From the NCBI GenBank assembly GCA_018242505.1, contig JAFEBU010000032.1, positions 1-64,000 of the forward strand: DNA of 64,000 nt, given 5' to 3'. Shown here in pieces: positions 51,901 to 60,028 of this stretch. A program made the translations under genes and the position numbers. The DNA is from Pseudomonadota bacterium. Its GTDB lineage: Bacteria; Pseudomonadota; Alphaproteobacteria; Reyranellales; Reyranellaceae. Position 1 is the stretch's first letter, and each line of letters begins with the position of its first letter. Below the pieces are notes generated by a model. That model was not told the origin of the DNA. It was given only the letters and a program-made list of their open reading frames with translations, and ran no database searches.

Positions 51901-52099
51901 CCTCGATGAGGCGCGTGACGCTGTTGTACAGGTTCTCCGGGGAGGCGCCGGGGTAGCTCGTGCTGACCGCGATCGAGGGGGGCGCGATGATCGGATATTG
52001 CGCGACGGCGAGCAGCGGAATCGAGATCGCGCCAATCAGGCAGATGAAGAGAGCGACCACCCAGGCGAAGATGGGCCGGTCGATAAAGAAGGCCGGCAT
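48950..52099 (-). CDS. RND efflux pump inner-membrane transporter (HAE1 family)
   Basis: 1049 residues, the size of AcrB/MexB. It starts M-P-A-F-F-I-D-R-P-I-F-A-W-V and holds twelve helices, two large periplasmic loops, and the proton-relay Asp pair in G-I-L-V-D-D-A-I-V-V-V-E-N-V-E near residue 400; the HAE1 F-M motif G-A-K-D-A-I-L-I-I-E lies near residue 940. The start ATG 52099 is 11 bases after the adaptor gene. No outer-membrane channel is beside it, so a TolC encoded elsewhere must complete the pump. Substrates unknown; drugs and detergents are typical. Confidence 0.95.
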   Translation of the reverse strand: MPAFFIDRPIFAWVVALFICLIGAISIPLLAVAQYPIIAPPSIAVSTSYPGASPENLYNSVTRLIEEELNGASGILNFESTSDSLGQVEIIANFVPGTDPGMASVEVQNRIKRIEARLPRAVLQQGILVEEASSAVLQIITLTSTDGSLDEVGLGDFMVRNVLGEIRRIPGVGRATLYSTERSLRIWTDPAKLVGYNLTADDVTRAISAQNAQVASGSVGAEPSTADQKVSALVLVKGQLATPEEFGAIVLRANADGSTVRLRDVARIEVGGMGYQFTTRLNGKPTAGLSVLLAPTGNALATASAVEAKMQELSRFFSANIKYQIPYNITPVVKASIEKVASTLVEAVVLVFVVMFLFLQNIRYTVIPTIVVPVALLGTCATLLMAGYSINMLTMFGMVLAIGILVDDAIVVVENVERIMAEEGLPPREATRKAMSQITGAIVGITLVLMAVFVPMAFFPGSVGIIYRQFSVTMVAAIGFSALMALSLTPALCATLLKPVAAGHGHARRGLFGLFNRTLDTVRDRYAGTVGWSLKRVGRLMAIYAALIVALGWAFVRLPGGFLPIDDQGFITTDVQTPADSSYRRTESVVERVEKYLANRPGVDNVTFLTGYSFLGQGMNTAQAFITLKDWSERGPGDSATAIVDDINRDMGRIRDAKISALEPPPIDNLGNSSGFSFRLQDRGQKGHAALRSAAESLVAAANASPVLQNVYVEGLPSAPLVDLVIDREKASAFGITFEDINNTISTNLGSAYVNDFPNRGRMQRVIVQSDAAGRMTADDILAYSVKNERGQFVPFSSFATVEWSKGPSQIVGFNYYPSIRISGEASPGYTSGDAIAEMERLTAALPRGFGYEWTGQSLQEKLSGSQAPFLLALSALVVFLCLAALYESWTIPLAVLLTVPLGILGAVVAATVRGLANDVYFTVGLITIIGLAAKDAILIIEFAKDLRARGKPLIEATLEACRLRFRPILMTGFAFVCGVLPMAIATGAGGKSQQALGTSVMGGMIAVVVLALLMVPVFFVFVQRLFGSDRKKAAPPATYGTQAPSAAE

Positions 52100-52109
52100 C
52101 AGCGAGCGC

Positions 52110-53336
52110 TCAGTCGCTTGCCTTGATCGGCTCGCCGAACCGGACCGGACGTTCCGCCTTCGCTTCCTCGGTCTCTGTCCATGGCTGGGGATTGACGACA
52201 TCGCCCGGCGCGAACTTCTGGAAACCGTCGACCACCACGCGGTCACCTGGCTTCAGCCCGTCGAGCACCAGCCACTGGCCGCCCTGGACCGGGCCGAGCC
52301 GCACCGGCTGGAGGGCAACCTTGTTGTCGCTCCTGACCACGAAGACCTCGCTGCCGCCGGCGCCGTTGCGCTGGACCGCTTGCTGCGGCAGGGCGATCGA
52401 ATCGCTGTCGATCCCCTGCTCGACCAGCACCCGCACATACATGCCCGTCAGCAGCACACGGTTGGGATTGGGGAATTCCCCGCGCAGGGTCACCTGGCCC
52501 GTTGAAGCATCGACCTTGGCCTCGGAGAACAAGAGCTTACCGTCAAGCGGATAGGCCGAACCGTCGTCGAGGACGAGGCGCACCTTGGCCGTGTCGGGCG
52601 CGATGCGTTCGAGATCACCGGCATCAAAGGCGCGGCGCAGCTTGTGCAGCTCGCCGACCGACTGCGTGAAGTCGGCATAAATTGGATCAAGCTGCTGAAT
52701 CGTGGCGAGGCTCGCCGGATCGTTCTGCACCACCAACGCGCCTTCGCTGACCAGCGCAGCGCCGATTCGCCCGCTGATCGGCGCCCGGATCGTCGCATAG
52801 TCGAGATTGAGCCGGGCGCGCGCCACGTCGGCCTCGCGCGCCGCCACCTCGGCCCGCGCCTGGTCGACGGTCGCGATCGCCGTTTCGTTCTGGGCCTGCG
52901 AGATCGCCTGCGCCCTGGTCATTGCCGACGCACGCGTTGCCTGCAAAACAGCGAGATCGTGGGCGGCCTTGGCTTTCGCCAGCGCCGCCTCGCTCGCCTT
53001 CAATTCGACTTCGAACGGCTTGGGGTCGATCAAGTAGAGCGAATCGCCGGCCTTCACGTCACTGCCCTGGTTGAACAGGCGCGCCACCACGATCCCGGAA
53101 ACCCGCGGCCGCACGTCGGCCACACGCATCGGCGCGATCCGGCCCGGCAGCTCGCGTACGATGGCGCGCGCCTCGGCATTCACGGCAATGACGCCGACAT
53201 CGGCTGGAACGGATTGAGAGGATGTCGCCGATGTCTGCTCTTCGGACTCCGAAAAGGCCGGCGCCAGGGCAAGCACCAGCGGAGCCATCGCGACCGGCAG
53301 GACGATCGCGAGCACCCAACGCCAATCGATACGCAT
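52110..53336 (-). CDS. RND efflux periplasmic adaptor (membrane fusion protein)
   Basis: 408 residues with an N-terminal membrane anchor (I-V-L-P-V-A-M-A-P-L-V-L-A). A long alpha-hairpin (L-K-A-S-E-A-A-L-A-K-A-K-A-A-H-D near residue 110) lies between lipoyl half-motifs (V-R-P-R-V-S-G-I-V near residue 75 and R-A-P-I-S-G-R-I-G near residue 182), as in AcrA/MexA. GGGAGAAGGG precedes ATG 53336. It is co-transcribed with the pump. The operon is divergent from the DUF4336 gene across about 260 bases; no regulator is adjacent. Confidence 0.93.
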   Translation of the reverse strand: MRIDWRWVLAIVLPVAMAPLVLALAPAFSESEEQTSATSSQSVPADVGVIAVNAEARAIVRELPGRIAPMRVADVRPRVSGIVVARLFNQGSDVKAGDSLYLIDPKPFEVELKASEAALAKAKAAHDLAVLQATRASAMTRAQAISQAQNETAIATVDQARAEVAAREADVARARLNLDYATIRAPISGRIGAALVSEGALVVQNDPASLATIQQLDPIYADFTQSVGELHKLRRAFDAGDLERIAPDTAKVRLVLDDGSAYPLDGKLLFSEAKVDASTGQVTLRGEFPNPNRVLLTGMYVRVLVEQGIDSDSIALPQQAVQRNGAGGSEVFVVRSDNKVALQPVRLGPVQGGQWLVLDGLKPGDRVVVDGFQKFAPGDVVNPQPWTETEEAKAERPVRFGEPIKASD

Positions 53337-53600
53337 CCCTTCTCCCGCTTTTGGCACACTTTTTCGGCACACCCGCTCCAGCGGATGCGCCGCGTCCCTC
53401 ACCCTCGCGCGTGACACTGTGCCCCGGCCAGCTTGACCATCGAGTATGGCAAAAACAGGACACGCTACGGGCGAACGACACACGCTCGGAACGACTTCCG
53501 CAGCGCCCGCTCTAATTGGGATGCCAAACGTCGGACGCAAGAGCGGCAGGTATCATTTCTTGTGTTATGCGCGCGACACAATGGCCGTCACGAGGCTGTC

Positions 53601-54344
53601 ATGCAGGACGACCTTTCGTCGATCTATCCGCCGCTGAATACGCTGAAGCCGGTTGCGGCTGACGTCTGGATCGTCGACGGTCCGACCATCCGCTTCGGCA
53701 TGCCATGGCCGAAAATCCCTTTCCCCACCCGCATGACCGTGGTTCGCATCGATGGCAGCCTCTTCATCCATTCGCCGACGCCGCTGCCGCCGTCGCTCCA
53801 TGCCGAGATCGGTGCGATCGGGAAGCCATGCTGGATCGTCGGCCCCAACCGGCTTCACTACTGGTGGACCCGCGACTGGATAACGGCCTTTCCGCAAGCG
53901 GAGGCATATCTCGCGCCGCGCATCGCGGAGCAGGCGCATGGCCGCGTCGACTTTGCCCATCGATCGCTCGACGGCGCGCGTGGCTATCCTTGGGACGGGG
54001 CCATCGACACCTTGCCCGTGCACGGCAGCTTCATGACCGAAGTCGTCTTTTTCCATCGCGCCAGCCGGACACTGGTTCTCACCGACTTCATCGAGAATTT
54101 CGAAGCACGCAAAATCCGGTCCCCCTTCCTGCGTCAGGTGGTGCGCTGGGGTGGCGCCCTGGCACCGCACGGCGGGATGCCGCGCGACATGCGATTCACC
54201 TATCGACGCAATCGAACGGAATTGAAAGCTGCGGTCGAACAGATGATCGCCTGGAACCCGGAACGCGTGATCATCGCCCATGGCCGCTGGTTCGAGACCA
54301 ACGGCGCGACCGAGCTGCGGCGCGCTTTCCGCTGGCTCCTGTGA
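53601..54344 (+). CDS. DUF4336 domain protein
   Basis: 247 residues with the DUF4336 pattern (P-F-P-T-R-M-T-V-V-R-I near residue 41, L-F-I-H-S-P-T-P-L near residue 55, V-G-P-N-R-L-H-Y near residue 82, and I-I-A-H-G-R-W near residue 227). The domain is a divergent metallo-beta-lactamase-like fold whose role is unknown. The start is ATG 53601. It is divergent from the RND operon. Confidence 0.8.
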   Translation: MQDDLSSIYPPLNTLKPVAADVWIVDGPTIRFGMPWPKIPFPTRMTVVRIDGSLFIHSPTPLPPSLHAEIGAIGKPCWIVGPNRLHYWWTRDWITAFPQAEAYLAPRIAEQAHGRVDFAHRSLDGARGYPWDGAIDTLPVHGSFMTEVVFFHRASRTLVLTDFIENFEARKIRSPFLRQVVRWGGALAPHGGMPRDMRFTYRRNRTELKAAVEQMIAWNPERVIIAHGRWFETNGATELRRAFRWLL

Positions 54345-54383
54345 GTCTGCTGTCCGCCAACGCATGTCGCCGAACGGCGGTCG

Positions 54384-54791
54384 TCAACTGGCACTCGGGA
54401 TCGTCTCGAAGCATTTCAGGAAGCGCGAGCCGTCGTCCCACGGCTGGCGGCTGCGGGTGAAGATCGCGATCTGCGGTCGGAATTGTCCAAGATCGTCGAG
54501 AGAGCCTGCATAGATGTTGATCTTGCCCGGCATCAATTCCGATGTGCCGAACAGCGGACTGAGACAGCTCGGGCAATAGAGCCGATCGGCCGGACGGCCG
54601 CTGCCGCCCTTGCCGTGGTGGACGAGGACCTCGCCTTCGATCGTCACCGCCTCCTTGGGGAAACAGATGAAGCCGACATGGCCACCGCCGCTCAGCTTCT
54701 GGCAGTCGCGGCAGTGGCAAAGCCCCTGGAACTCGGGCGAGCCAGCCGCGCGATAACGGATCGCCCCACATAGACACCCGCCTGTCAGCAT
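54384..54791 (-). CDS. GFA (glutathione-dependent formaldehyde-activating) family protein, second
   Basis: 135 residues with the zinc ligands G-C-L-C-G-A near residue 5, C-H-C-R-D-C near residue 25 and C-P-S-C near residue 73, plus F-C ... G-S-L-D-D. AGGAGAGAGG precedes ATG 54791. It differs clearly from the GFA gene at 48 kb and shares no operon with it. The role is not known. Confidence 0.87.
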   Translation of the reverse strand: MLTGGCLCGAIRYRAAGSPEFQGLCHCRDCQKLSGGGHVGFICFPKEAVTIEGEVLVHHGKGGSGRPADRLYCPSCLSPLFGTSELMPGKINIYAGSLDDLGQFRPQIAIFTRSRQPWDDGSRFLKCFETIPSAS

Positions 54792-54940
54792 CCTCTCTCC
54801 TTTGCTGTGCGCCATTCTGCCATGGCGCCCGTACCCTGGGCAGTGGCGCGTCTCACAGGGCGCGTCGTGACTTGCCGCGCGTCTCCGGCGAAAGGGGTCA
54901 ACCCGATGCGCAACGATGCGAGAATTGGGAGGAAGACTCC

Positions 54941-55300
54941 ATGCGCTATTCGCGGGACAACCCGGCTCGCCGCACTGACCGCGACGGCGCTCATTTGCGC
55001 CGCGCCGCACAGACTGACCGGTCAATCCGGTCAAGGATCGTTGTCCCGTTCGGGCCGGCCGGCCGACATCCATGCCCGCATCCTGGCACCAGCGCTCCCT
55101 GAGGAGCCGAAGCAGCCGTTCATCGTCGACGACAAGCCGGGCGCGGGCGGCGTGATCGGCACCGAGGCGGCTGCTTCGCAACCGAAGCGGCTGCGAAGTC
55201 GCCTCGCGGCTGCATCCACCCGATCGGCTGCACCCTCCGACACCCAGGCGATCAACGAGACGCTGTTCGCCTGTGGTGACGACGAGCATCGTGCTTGCCC
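54941..55300 (+). pseudogene. TctC/Bug-family substrate-binding protein gene, decayed
   Basis: A start ATG 54941 with GGAGGAAG upstream leads to a decayed reading frame. Pieces in two frames recall the Bug family (tripartite tricarboxylate transporter receptors): R-I-V-V-P-F-G-P-A-G in one, then A-R-I-L-A-P-A-L and P-F-I-V-D-D-K-P-G-A-G-G-V-I-G-T-E-A-A in another, then S-D-T-Q-A-I-N-E-T-L-F-A. At least two frameshifts and missing C-terminus; no transport function is possible. Between 55300 and 55456 no gene was seen. Confidence 0.65.
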
Positions 55301-55456
55301 GACCGCTGTCGCCGGGCTGCGACCTCTCGACCGTCTACACCGCCGCCATTGCAGCAAAGGCCACAGCACCTCGCGACACCGCCATGCGATTGCGCACCTC
55401 ACCGCCCCGTCGACGACCACGCTCCGCCGGCACCTCGGCTTCGGCTAGCCCCAAAC

Positions 55457-56029
55457 TCAAAAGAGGCCCATCTCGACACCGAGCACCGTGAGCAGGGCAA
55501 GGATGGCGAAAGCGGCGGCCGCGACCGTCCGCACCAGCTTGAGCGGCACCTTGCGCGACAGCACGTCGCCGAACAGGACGGCGGGCACGTTGGCCAGCAG
55601 CATGCCCGCCGTCGTGCCTGCCGTGACGGTGACGATGTCGTGGAAGCGGGCGGCGAGCCCGACCGTCGCGATCTGGGTCTTGTCGCCCATCTCGACCAGG
55701 AAGAACGCCACGGTGGTGGCGAGGAACGCGCCGGCGCGCCCGACCGCCTTGGGGCCGTCGCCGGCCTTGTCTGGAATGAGACACCATGCCGCCATGGCGA
55801 GGAACAGCACGGCCAGGATCCAGCGCATGGTCTGCGGACCGACCCGGGCCGCGACCTCGGATCCCACCGCGGCGGCCAACGCATGATTGGCCAGCGTCGC
55901 GACCAGGATGCCGAGGATGATGGGGATGGGCCGGCGATAGCGGCTGGCGAGCACCATCGCCAGCAATTGTGTCTTGTCGCCGATCTCGGCAATCGCCACC
56001 AGTCCGGCCGAGACGAGGAAGGCTTCCAT
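55457..56029 (-). CDS. TMEM165/GDT1 family cation transporter (UPF0016)
   Basis: A 190-residue membrane protein with six helices and the twice-repeated motif E-x-G-D-K-T: A-E-I-G-D-K-T-Q near residue 14 and V-E-M-G-D-K-T-Q near residue 111. The family exchanges Mn2+ or Ca2+ for protons. The manganese-sensing riboswitch just upstream supports Mn2+ export. The start is ATG 56029. Confidence 0.9.
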   Translation of the reverse strand: MEAFLVSAGLVAIAEIGDKTQLLAMVLASRYRRPIPIILGILVATLANHALAAAVGSEVAARVGPQTMRWILAVLFLAMAAWCLIPDKAGDGPKAVGRAGAFLATTVAFFLVEMGDKTQIATVGLAARFHDIVTVTAGTTAGMLLANVPAVLFGDVLSRKVPLKLVRTVAAAAFAILALLTVLGVEMGLF

Positions 56030-56044
56030 CGGTCACGTCAAAGG

Positions 56045-56092
56045 GCGGGATCGGGCGCATAACCGATGGCTGCCGGCGCCGCCCGATCCCGC
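56045..56092 (-). promoter_or_regulatory. Hairpin between riboswitch and GDT1 start (expression platform)
   Basis: A perfect 13-bp inverted repeat (GCGGGATCGGGCG at 56045-56057 and its complement at 56080-56092, 22-base loop) ends 15 bases before the start codon. It follows the aptamer in the transcript and may alternate with it to control translation or termination; only three U follow it, so a classic terminator is less likely. Confidence 0.55.
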
Positions 56093-56099
56093 GGGTGAC

Positions 56100-56250
56100 G
56101 CACCGGTAGCCAAAGGTCTCGCCAAGCAGGCCCGCCCCTTAACTCAAAAGGCACGGGCCTCGATCGCCGGAAGCGCCATGGTTCCGAAGAACCAAGTCTG
56201 TTGACGCATCCACCCCTGCAGACAGGGCCAGCTACTCCCCAATGACGGAG
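56100..56250 (-). promoter_or_regulatory. yybP-ykoY family (Mn2+) riboswitch
   Basis: In the transcript of the GDT1-type gene the conserved GGGGAGTAGC (56231-56240 on the minus strand) is followed by CGTCAACA (56199-56206) and, closer to the gene, GGCGAGACCTTTGGC (56109-56123). These are the yybP-ykoY hallmarks in the right order and spacing. Mn2+ binding typically turns on expression of exporters such as mntP and UPF0016 genes. Confidence 0.8.
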
Positions 56251-56322
56251 GGGACATAGCGCGGTGGGCAAGTCCCCGCAAGCGCCTCCCTGCCGCCGCT
56301 TTCGGCGTGCTAGACCTTGGCC

Positions 56323-59268
56323 ATGGCGAAATCCAAGGCTTCCGCATCCGCACCGGCACCCGCGCCTGCACCAAGCACGCCGAAGAAAGGCGACGGCTCG
56401 CCGATCCGGAATCTCTATCTCGTCGACGGCTCGGGTTACTTGTTCCGCGCCTATCATGCGCTGCCGCCGATGAACCGGCCCGACGGCACACCGACGAACG
56501 CCGTCTTCGGTTTCTGCCGCATGCTGGCGGCCGATATCCTCGACAAGCCCGAGGTCGACCATGTGGCGATGATCCTCGACGCCAGCGGCACGACGTTCCG
56601 CAACGAGATCTACAACAAGTACAAGGCCAATCGGCCCGAACCGCCGGAAGACCTGATCCCGCAGTTCCCGCTGATCCGCGAGGCGGCCAAGGCGTTCAAC
56701 GTCACGGTCTGCGAGCTGGAGGGCTACGAGGCCGACGACCTGATCGCGACCTATGCGCGGATGGCGGTCGAAGCCGGCGGCACCTGCACCATCGTCTCGT
56801 CCGACAAGGACCTGATGCAGCTGATCCGGCCGGGCGTCGAGATGATGGACCCGATCAAGAAGATCAAGCTCGGACCCGAGGCGGTGATGGAGAAGTTCGG
56901 CGTCACGCCGGACAAGGTGATCGACGTGCAGGCGCTCGCGGGCGATTCCACCGATAATGTGCCGGGCGTGCCGGGCATCGGCGTCAAGACGGCCGCACAG
57001 CTCATCACCGAATACGGCAGCCTCGAGGAGCTGCTCGCCCGCACCGACGAGATCAAGCAGCCCAAGCGGCGAGAGGCCCTGCAGGCCAATGCCGAGCTGG
57101 CGCGCATCTCCAAGAAGCTGGTGACACTCCGGGATGACGTGCCGACGCCCGCCGAACCCGACTCGTTCGACAAGCGCAAGCCCGATCCCAACGTGCTGAT
57201 GCCGTGGCTGGAGAAGCAGGGCTTCAAGGTCCTGATCACGAAGTATGCCAAGGAATTCGGCCATCCCACGCCGCAAATGGCTGATATGGCATCAGTCGCG
57301 CCAGCACCGCAGATGCCCGAGGCCCAGCGCCCGGTTCCGGCGGCGCGGCCGAAATCGAACAAGCCATTCACCGCAGAGGACTACGAGACGATCCGCACCG
57401 AGGCCGCCCTCGACGAATGGATCGCCGAGTCCACCAAAGCGGGGGTCGTCAGCATCGATGTCGAGAGCGCGAGCGAGGCCGGGTTGGTCGGCCTGTCGTT
57501 CGCGTTGCTCGAAGGGCCTTGGGGCAACGTCAATTCCAGCCGTCGGCGCGCGGCCTACCTGCCGATCGGCCACCGCGCGCCCGGCGAGGCGCAGGGCGCG
57601 CTCGACCTCGGCGGCGCCGGCAAGACGAGCGACGGAAAAACAGGCGGCGGCACGCTGCTGCCCGATCAGCTTCCTCTGAAAGCGGTGATCGAGAAGCTCA
57701 AGCCGATGCTCGAAGACCCGGGCGTGCTCAAGGTCGGCCACGACCTCAAGGACGACCTCGACGTGTTCGAGCAACACGGCATCCGGCTCGCGCCCGTCGA
57801 CGACACGATGCTGCTGTCCTTTGTGCTCGACGGCGGCAAGCACAGCCATAGCCTGGACGATCTCGCCGAGAGGTATCTCGACCAGAAGATCGTCAAGTTC
57901 TCCGACGTGGCGGGCTCGGGCGCCAAGCAGGTGAGCTTCGACAAGGTGCCGATCGAGCGTGCGAGCGAGTACGCGGCCGGCAGCGCCGACACGACCTCGC
58001 AGCTCTGGGCGAGGTTCAAGCCACGGCTCGTGGCCGAGCGCATGGTGTCGATGTACGAGACCATCGAGCGGCCATTGATGCCGGTGCTGCTCGCCATGGA
58101 GCAGGCCGGAATCAAGGTCGACGCCCCCCTGCTCAAGAAGCTCAGCGCCGACTTCGAGAAGCGGCTCGCCGAGCTCGAGCGCGAGATCCACAAGATCGCC
58201 GGCCGCGAGTTCAACGTCGGCTCCCCCAAGCAGCTTGGCGAGATCCTGTTCGACGAGCAGAAGCTGCCGGGCGGCCGACGCAGCAAGACCGGCGCCTGGT
58301 CGACCGACGCCGCGATCCTGGACGAGCTCGCGGCACAAGGCCACGCGCTGCCGGTCAAGATCCTCGAACACCGCCAGATCGCCAAGCTCAAGGGCACCTA
58401 CACCGACGCCCTGGTGCGCGAACTCGACGCCCGCACGGGTCGCATCCACACCTCGTACATGATGACAGGCGCGGCGACCGGCCGGCTCGCCTCGACCGAT
58501 CCCAACCTGCAGAACATCCCGGTGCGCACCGAGGAGGGCCGCAAGATCCGTGAAGCTTTCATCGCCGAGAAGGGCCACAAGCTCGTCAGCGCCGACTATT
58601 CACAGATCGAATTGCGCCTGCTGGCGCACGTCGCCGAGATCGCCTCGCTCAAGGAGGCGTTTGCGCGCGGCGACGACATCCATGCGATCACGGCGAGCGA
58701 GATGTTCGGCGTGCCGGTCAAGGGCATGGACCCGCTGGTGCGCCGGCGGGCCAAGGCGATCAACTTCGGCATCATCTACGGCATCTCGGCCTTCGGGCTG
58801 GCCAACCAGCTCGGCATCGGCCAGCCCGAGGCGCGCGACTATATCGCCAAGTACTTCCAGCGCTATCCTGGCATCCGCGACTACATGGAGCAGACCAAGG
58901 AGTACGCGCGCAAGCACGGCTACGTGCAGACGCCGTTCGGCCGCAAGATCCACCTGAAGCACATCAACGACAAGGCCCAGGGGATGCGCGCTTTTTCCGA
59001 ACGCGCGGCGATCAACGCCCCCCTCCAGGGTGGCGCGGCCGACATCATCAAGCGGGCCATGATCCGATTGCCGCAGGCACTGAAGGATGCGCATCTCGAG
59101 GCGCGGATGCTTCTGCAGGTGCACGACGAACTGCTGTTCGAGGTGCCTGACAAGGAGATCGACAAGGTCAAGGAGGTCGCCCGCCTCGTAATGGAGGGGG
59201 CGGCGAAGCTCTCGGTGCCTCTGGTGGTCGACACCGGCGTCGGCGCCAACTGGGCGGCGGCGCATTGA
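56323..59268 (+). CDS. polA: DNA polymerase I
   Basis: 981 residues. The N-terminal 5'-3' exonuclease starts with L-Y-L-V-D-G-S-G-Y-L-F-R-A near residue 31. The 3'-5' exonuclease has V-S-I-D-V-E-S near residue 377 and V-G-H-D-L-K-D-D near residue 471, so the proofreading Asp/Glu residues are present. Polymerase motif A is S-A-D-Y-S-Q-I-E-L-R near residue 757 and motif C V-H-D-E-L near residue 935. A Pro/Ala-rich N-terminal tag of about 25 residues and a 40-residue insertion after residue 400 are extra to E. coli PolA. The start is ATG 56323; the frame begins at TTG 56317. Confidence 0.96.
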   Translation: MAKSKASASAPAPAPAPSTPKKGDGSPIRNLYLVDGSGYLFRAYHALPPMNRPDGTPTNAVFGFCRMLAADILDKPEVDHVAMILDASGTTFRNEIYNKYKANRPEPPEDLIPQFPLIREAAKAFNVTVCELEGYEADDLIATYARMAVEAGGTCTIVSSDKDLMQLIRPGVEMMDPIKKIKLGPEAVMEKFGVTPDKVIDVQALAGDSTDNVPGVPGIGVKTAAQLITEYGSLEELLARTDEIKQPKRREALQANAELARISKKLVTLRDDVPTPAEPDSFDKRKPDPNVLMPWLEKQGFKVLITKYAKEFGHPTPQMADMASVAPAPQMPEAQRPVPAARPKSNKPFTAEDYETIRTEAALDEWIAESTKAGVVSIDVESASEAGLVGLSFALLEGPWGNVNSSRRRAAYLPIGHRAPGEAQGALDLGGAGKTSDGKTGGGTLLPDQLPLKAVIEKLKPMLEDPGVLKVGHDLKDDLDVFEQHGIRLAPVDDTMLLSFVLDGGKHSHSLDDLAERYLDQKIVKFSDVAGSGAKQVSFDKVPIERASEYAAGSADTTSQLWARFKPRLVAERMVSMYETIERPLMPVLLAMEQAGIKVDAPLLKKLSADFEKRLAELEREIHKIAGREFNVGSPKQLGEILFDEQKLPGGRRSKTGAWSTDAAILDELAAQGHALPVKILEHRQIAKLKGTYTDALVRELDARTGRIHTSYMMTGAATGRLASTDPNLQNIPVRTEEGRKIREAFIAEKGHKLVSADYSQIELRLLAHVAEIASLKEAFARGDDIHAITASEMFGVPVKGMDPLVRRRAKAINFGIIYGISAFGLANQLGIGQPEARDYIAKYFQRYPGIRDYMEQTKEYARKHGYVQTPFGRKIHLKHINDKAQGMRAFSERAAINAPLQGGAADIIKRAMIRLPQALKDAHLEARMLLQVHDELLFEVPDKEIDKVKEVARLVMEGAAKLSVPLVVDTGVGANWAAAH

Positions 59269-59282
59269 CACGGTCGAAGATC

Positions 59283-59352
59283 GTGTCATCCCGGGCGTAG
59301 CGAAGGATCTTCAAGGCAACGGGAAAGGTCCTTGCTACGCTCGGGATGACAC
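59283..59352. repeat. Long imperfect palindrome downstream of polA
   Basis: Arms GTGTCATCCCGGGCGTAGC... (59283-59307) and its near-perfect complement (59329-59352), with one mismatch and one unpaired base over 24 positions. Such TCATCCCG(A/G)GCGTAGC units are typical dispersed palindromes of alphaproteobacteria. It may also stop polA transcription. Confidence 0.7.
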
Positions 59353-59398
59353 CATTGGTGTACTGGCAAGCGTGCGTCTAGGACGGGAGAGTGATGTC

Positions 59399-60016
59399 AT
59401 GAAAATCTGGGGTCGGGCGAATTCGATCAACGTGATGAAAGTGCTGTGGGCCGCCGACGAGTGCGGCGTGAAGTACGATCGCGAGGATGTCGGCGGTGCA
59501 TTCGGCGGCAACGACAAGCCCTGGTACCTCAAGATGAATCCCAACGGCGTGGTGCCGACCATCGAGGATGGCGGGCACATCATCTGGGAGAGCAATTCCT
59601 GCGTCCGCTATCTGGCAGCCCGTTATGCGGCGGGTTCGCTGTGGCCCAACGATCCGGGCTTACGCAGCGAGGCCGATCGCTGGATGGACTGGCAGCTCAG
59701 CACGATCTCCGACGGCATGCGCATCGTGTTCTGGGGCCTTGTCCGCACCGCTCCCGAGAAGCGCGACATGGCGGCGATCGGCAAGGCGGCGAAGGAACTC
59801 GGGACACTGTGGGCGAGACTCGACGGCTGGCTTGAGAACCGCAAGTACGTCGCCGGCCAGCACTTCACCATGGGCGACATTCCGGCGGGCTGCATGGTCC
59901 ATCGCTGGTATGCGCTCGACATCGAGCGGCCCGACCTCAAGAACGTCCGCACCTGGTACGACCGGCTCGCGACGCGCCCGGCCTACGCCAAGCACGTCAT
60001 GGTGAAGATGACGTAG
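59399..60016 (+). CDS. Glutathione S-transferase family protein (second)
   Basis: 205 residues. The thioredoxin-like domain begins M-K-I-W-G-R-A-N-S-I-N-V-M-K-V (Ser near residue 9 as the usual catalytic site), V-V-P-T-I-E near residue 51 and E-S-N-S-C-V-R-Y near residue 64 at the glutathione site. The C-terminal helical domain has F-T-M-G-D-I-P-A near residue 157. ATG 59399 is chosen. It differs from the GST at 6664 and shares no operon with it. Confidence 0.85.
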   Translation: MKIWGRANSINVMKVLWAADECGVKYDREDVGGAFGGNDKPWYLKMNPNGVVPTIEDGGHIIWESNSCVRYLAARYAAGSLWPNDPGLRSEADRWMDWQLSTISDGMRIVFWGLVRTAPEKRDMAAIGKAAKELGTLWARLDGWLENRKYVAGQHFTMGDIPAGCMVHRWYALDIERPDLKNVRTWYDRLATRPAYAKHVMVKMT

Positions 60017-60028
60017 CCGGGGCCGCGC

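Noticed and set aside
54384..55289. Longer GFA protein from a start at 55289
   Set aside because: The extension crosses the TctC remnant and the gene has a strong ribosome site at ATG 54791.
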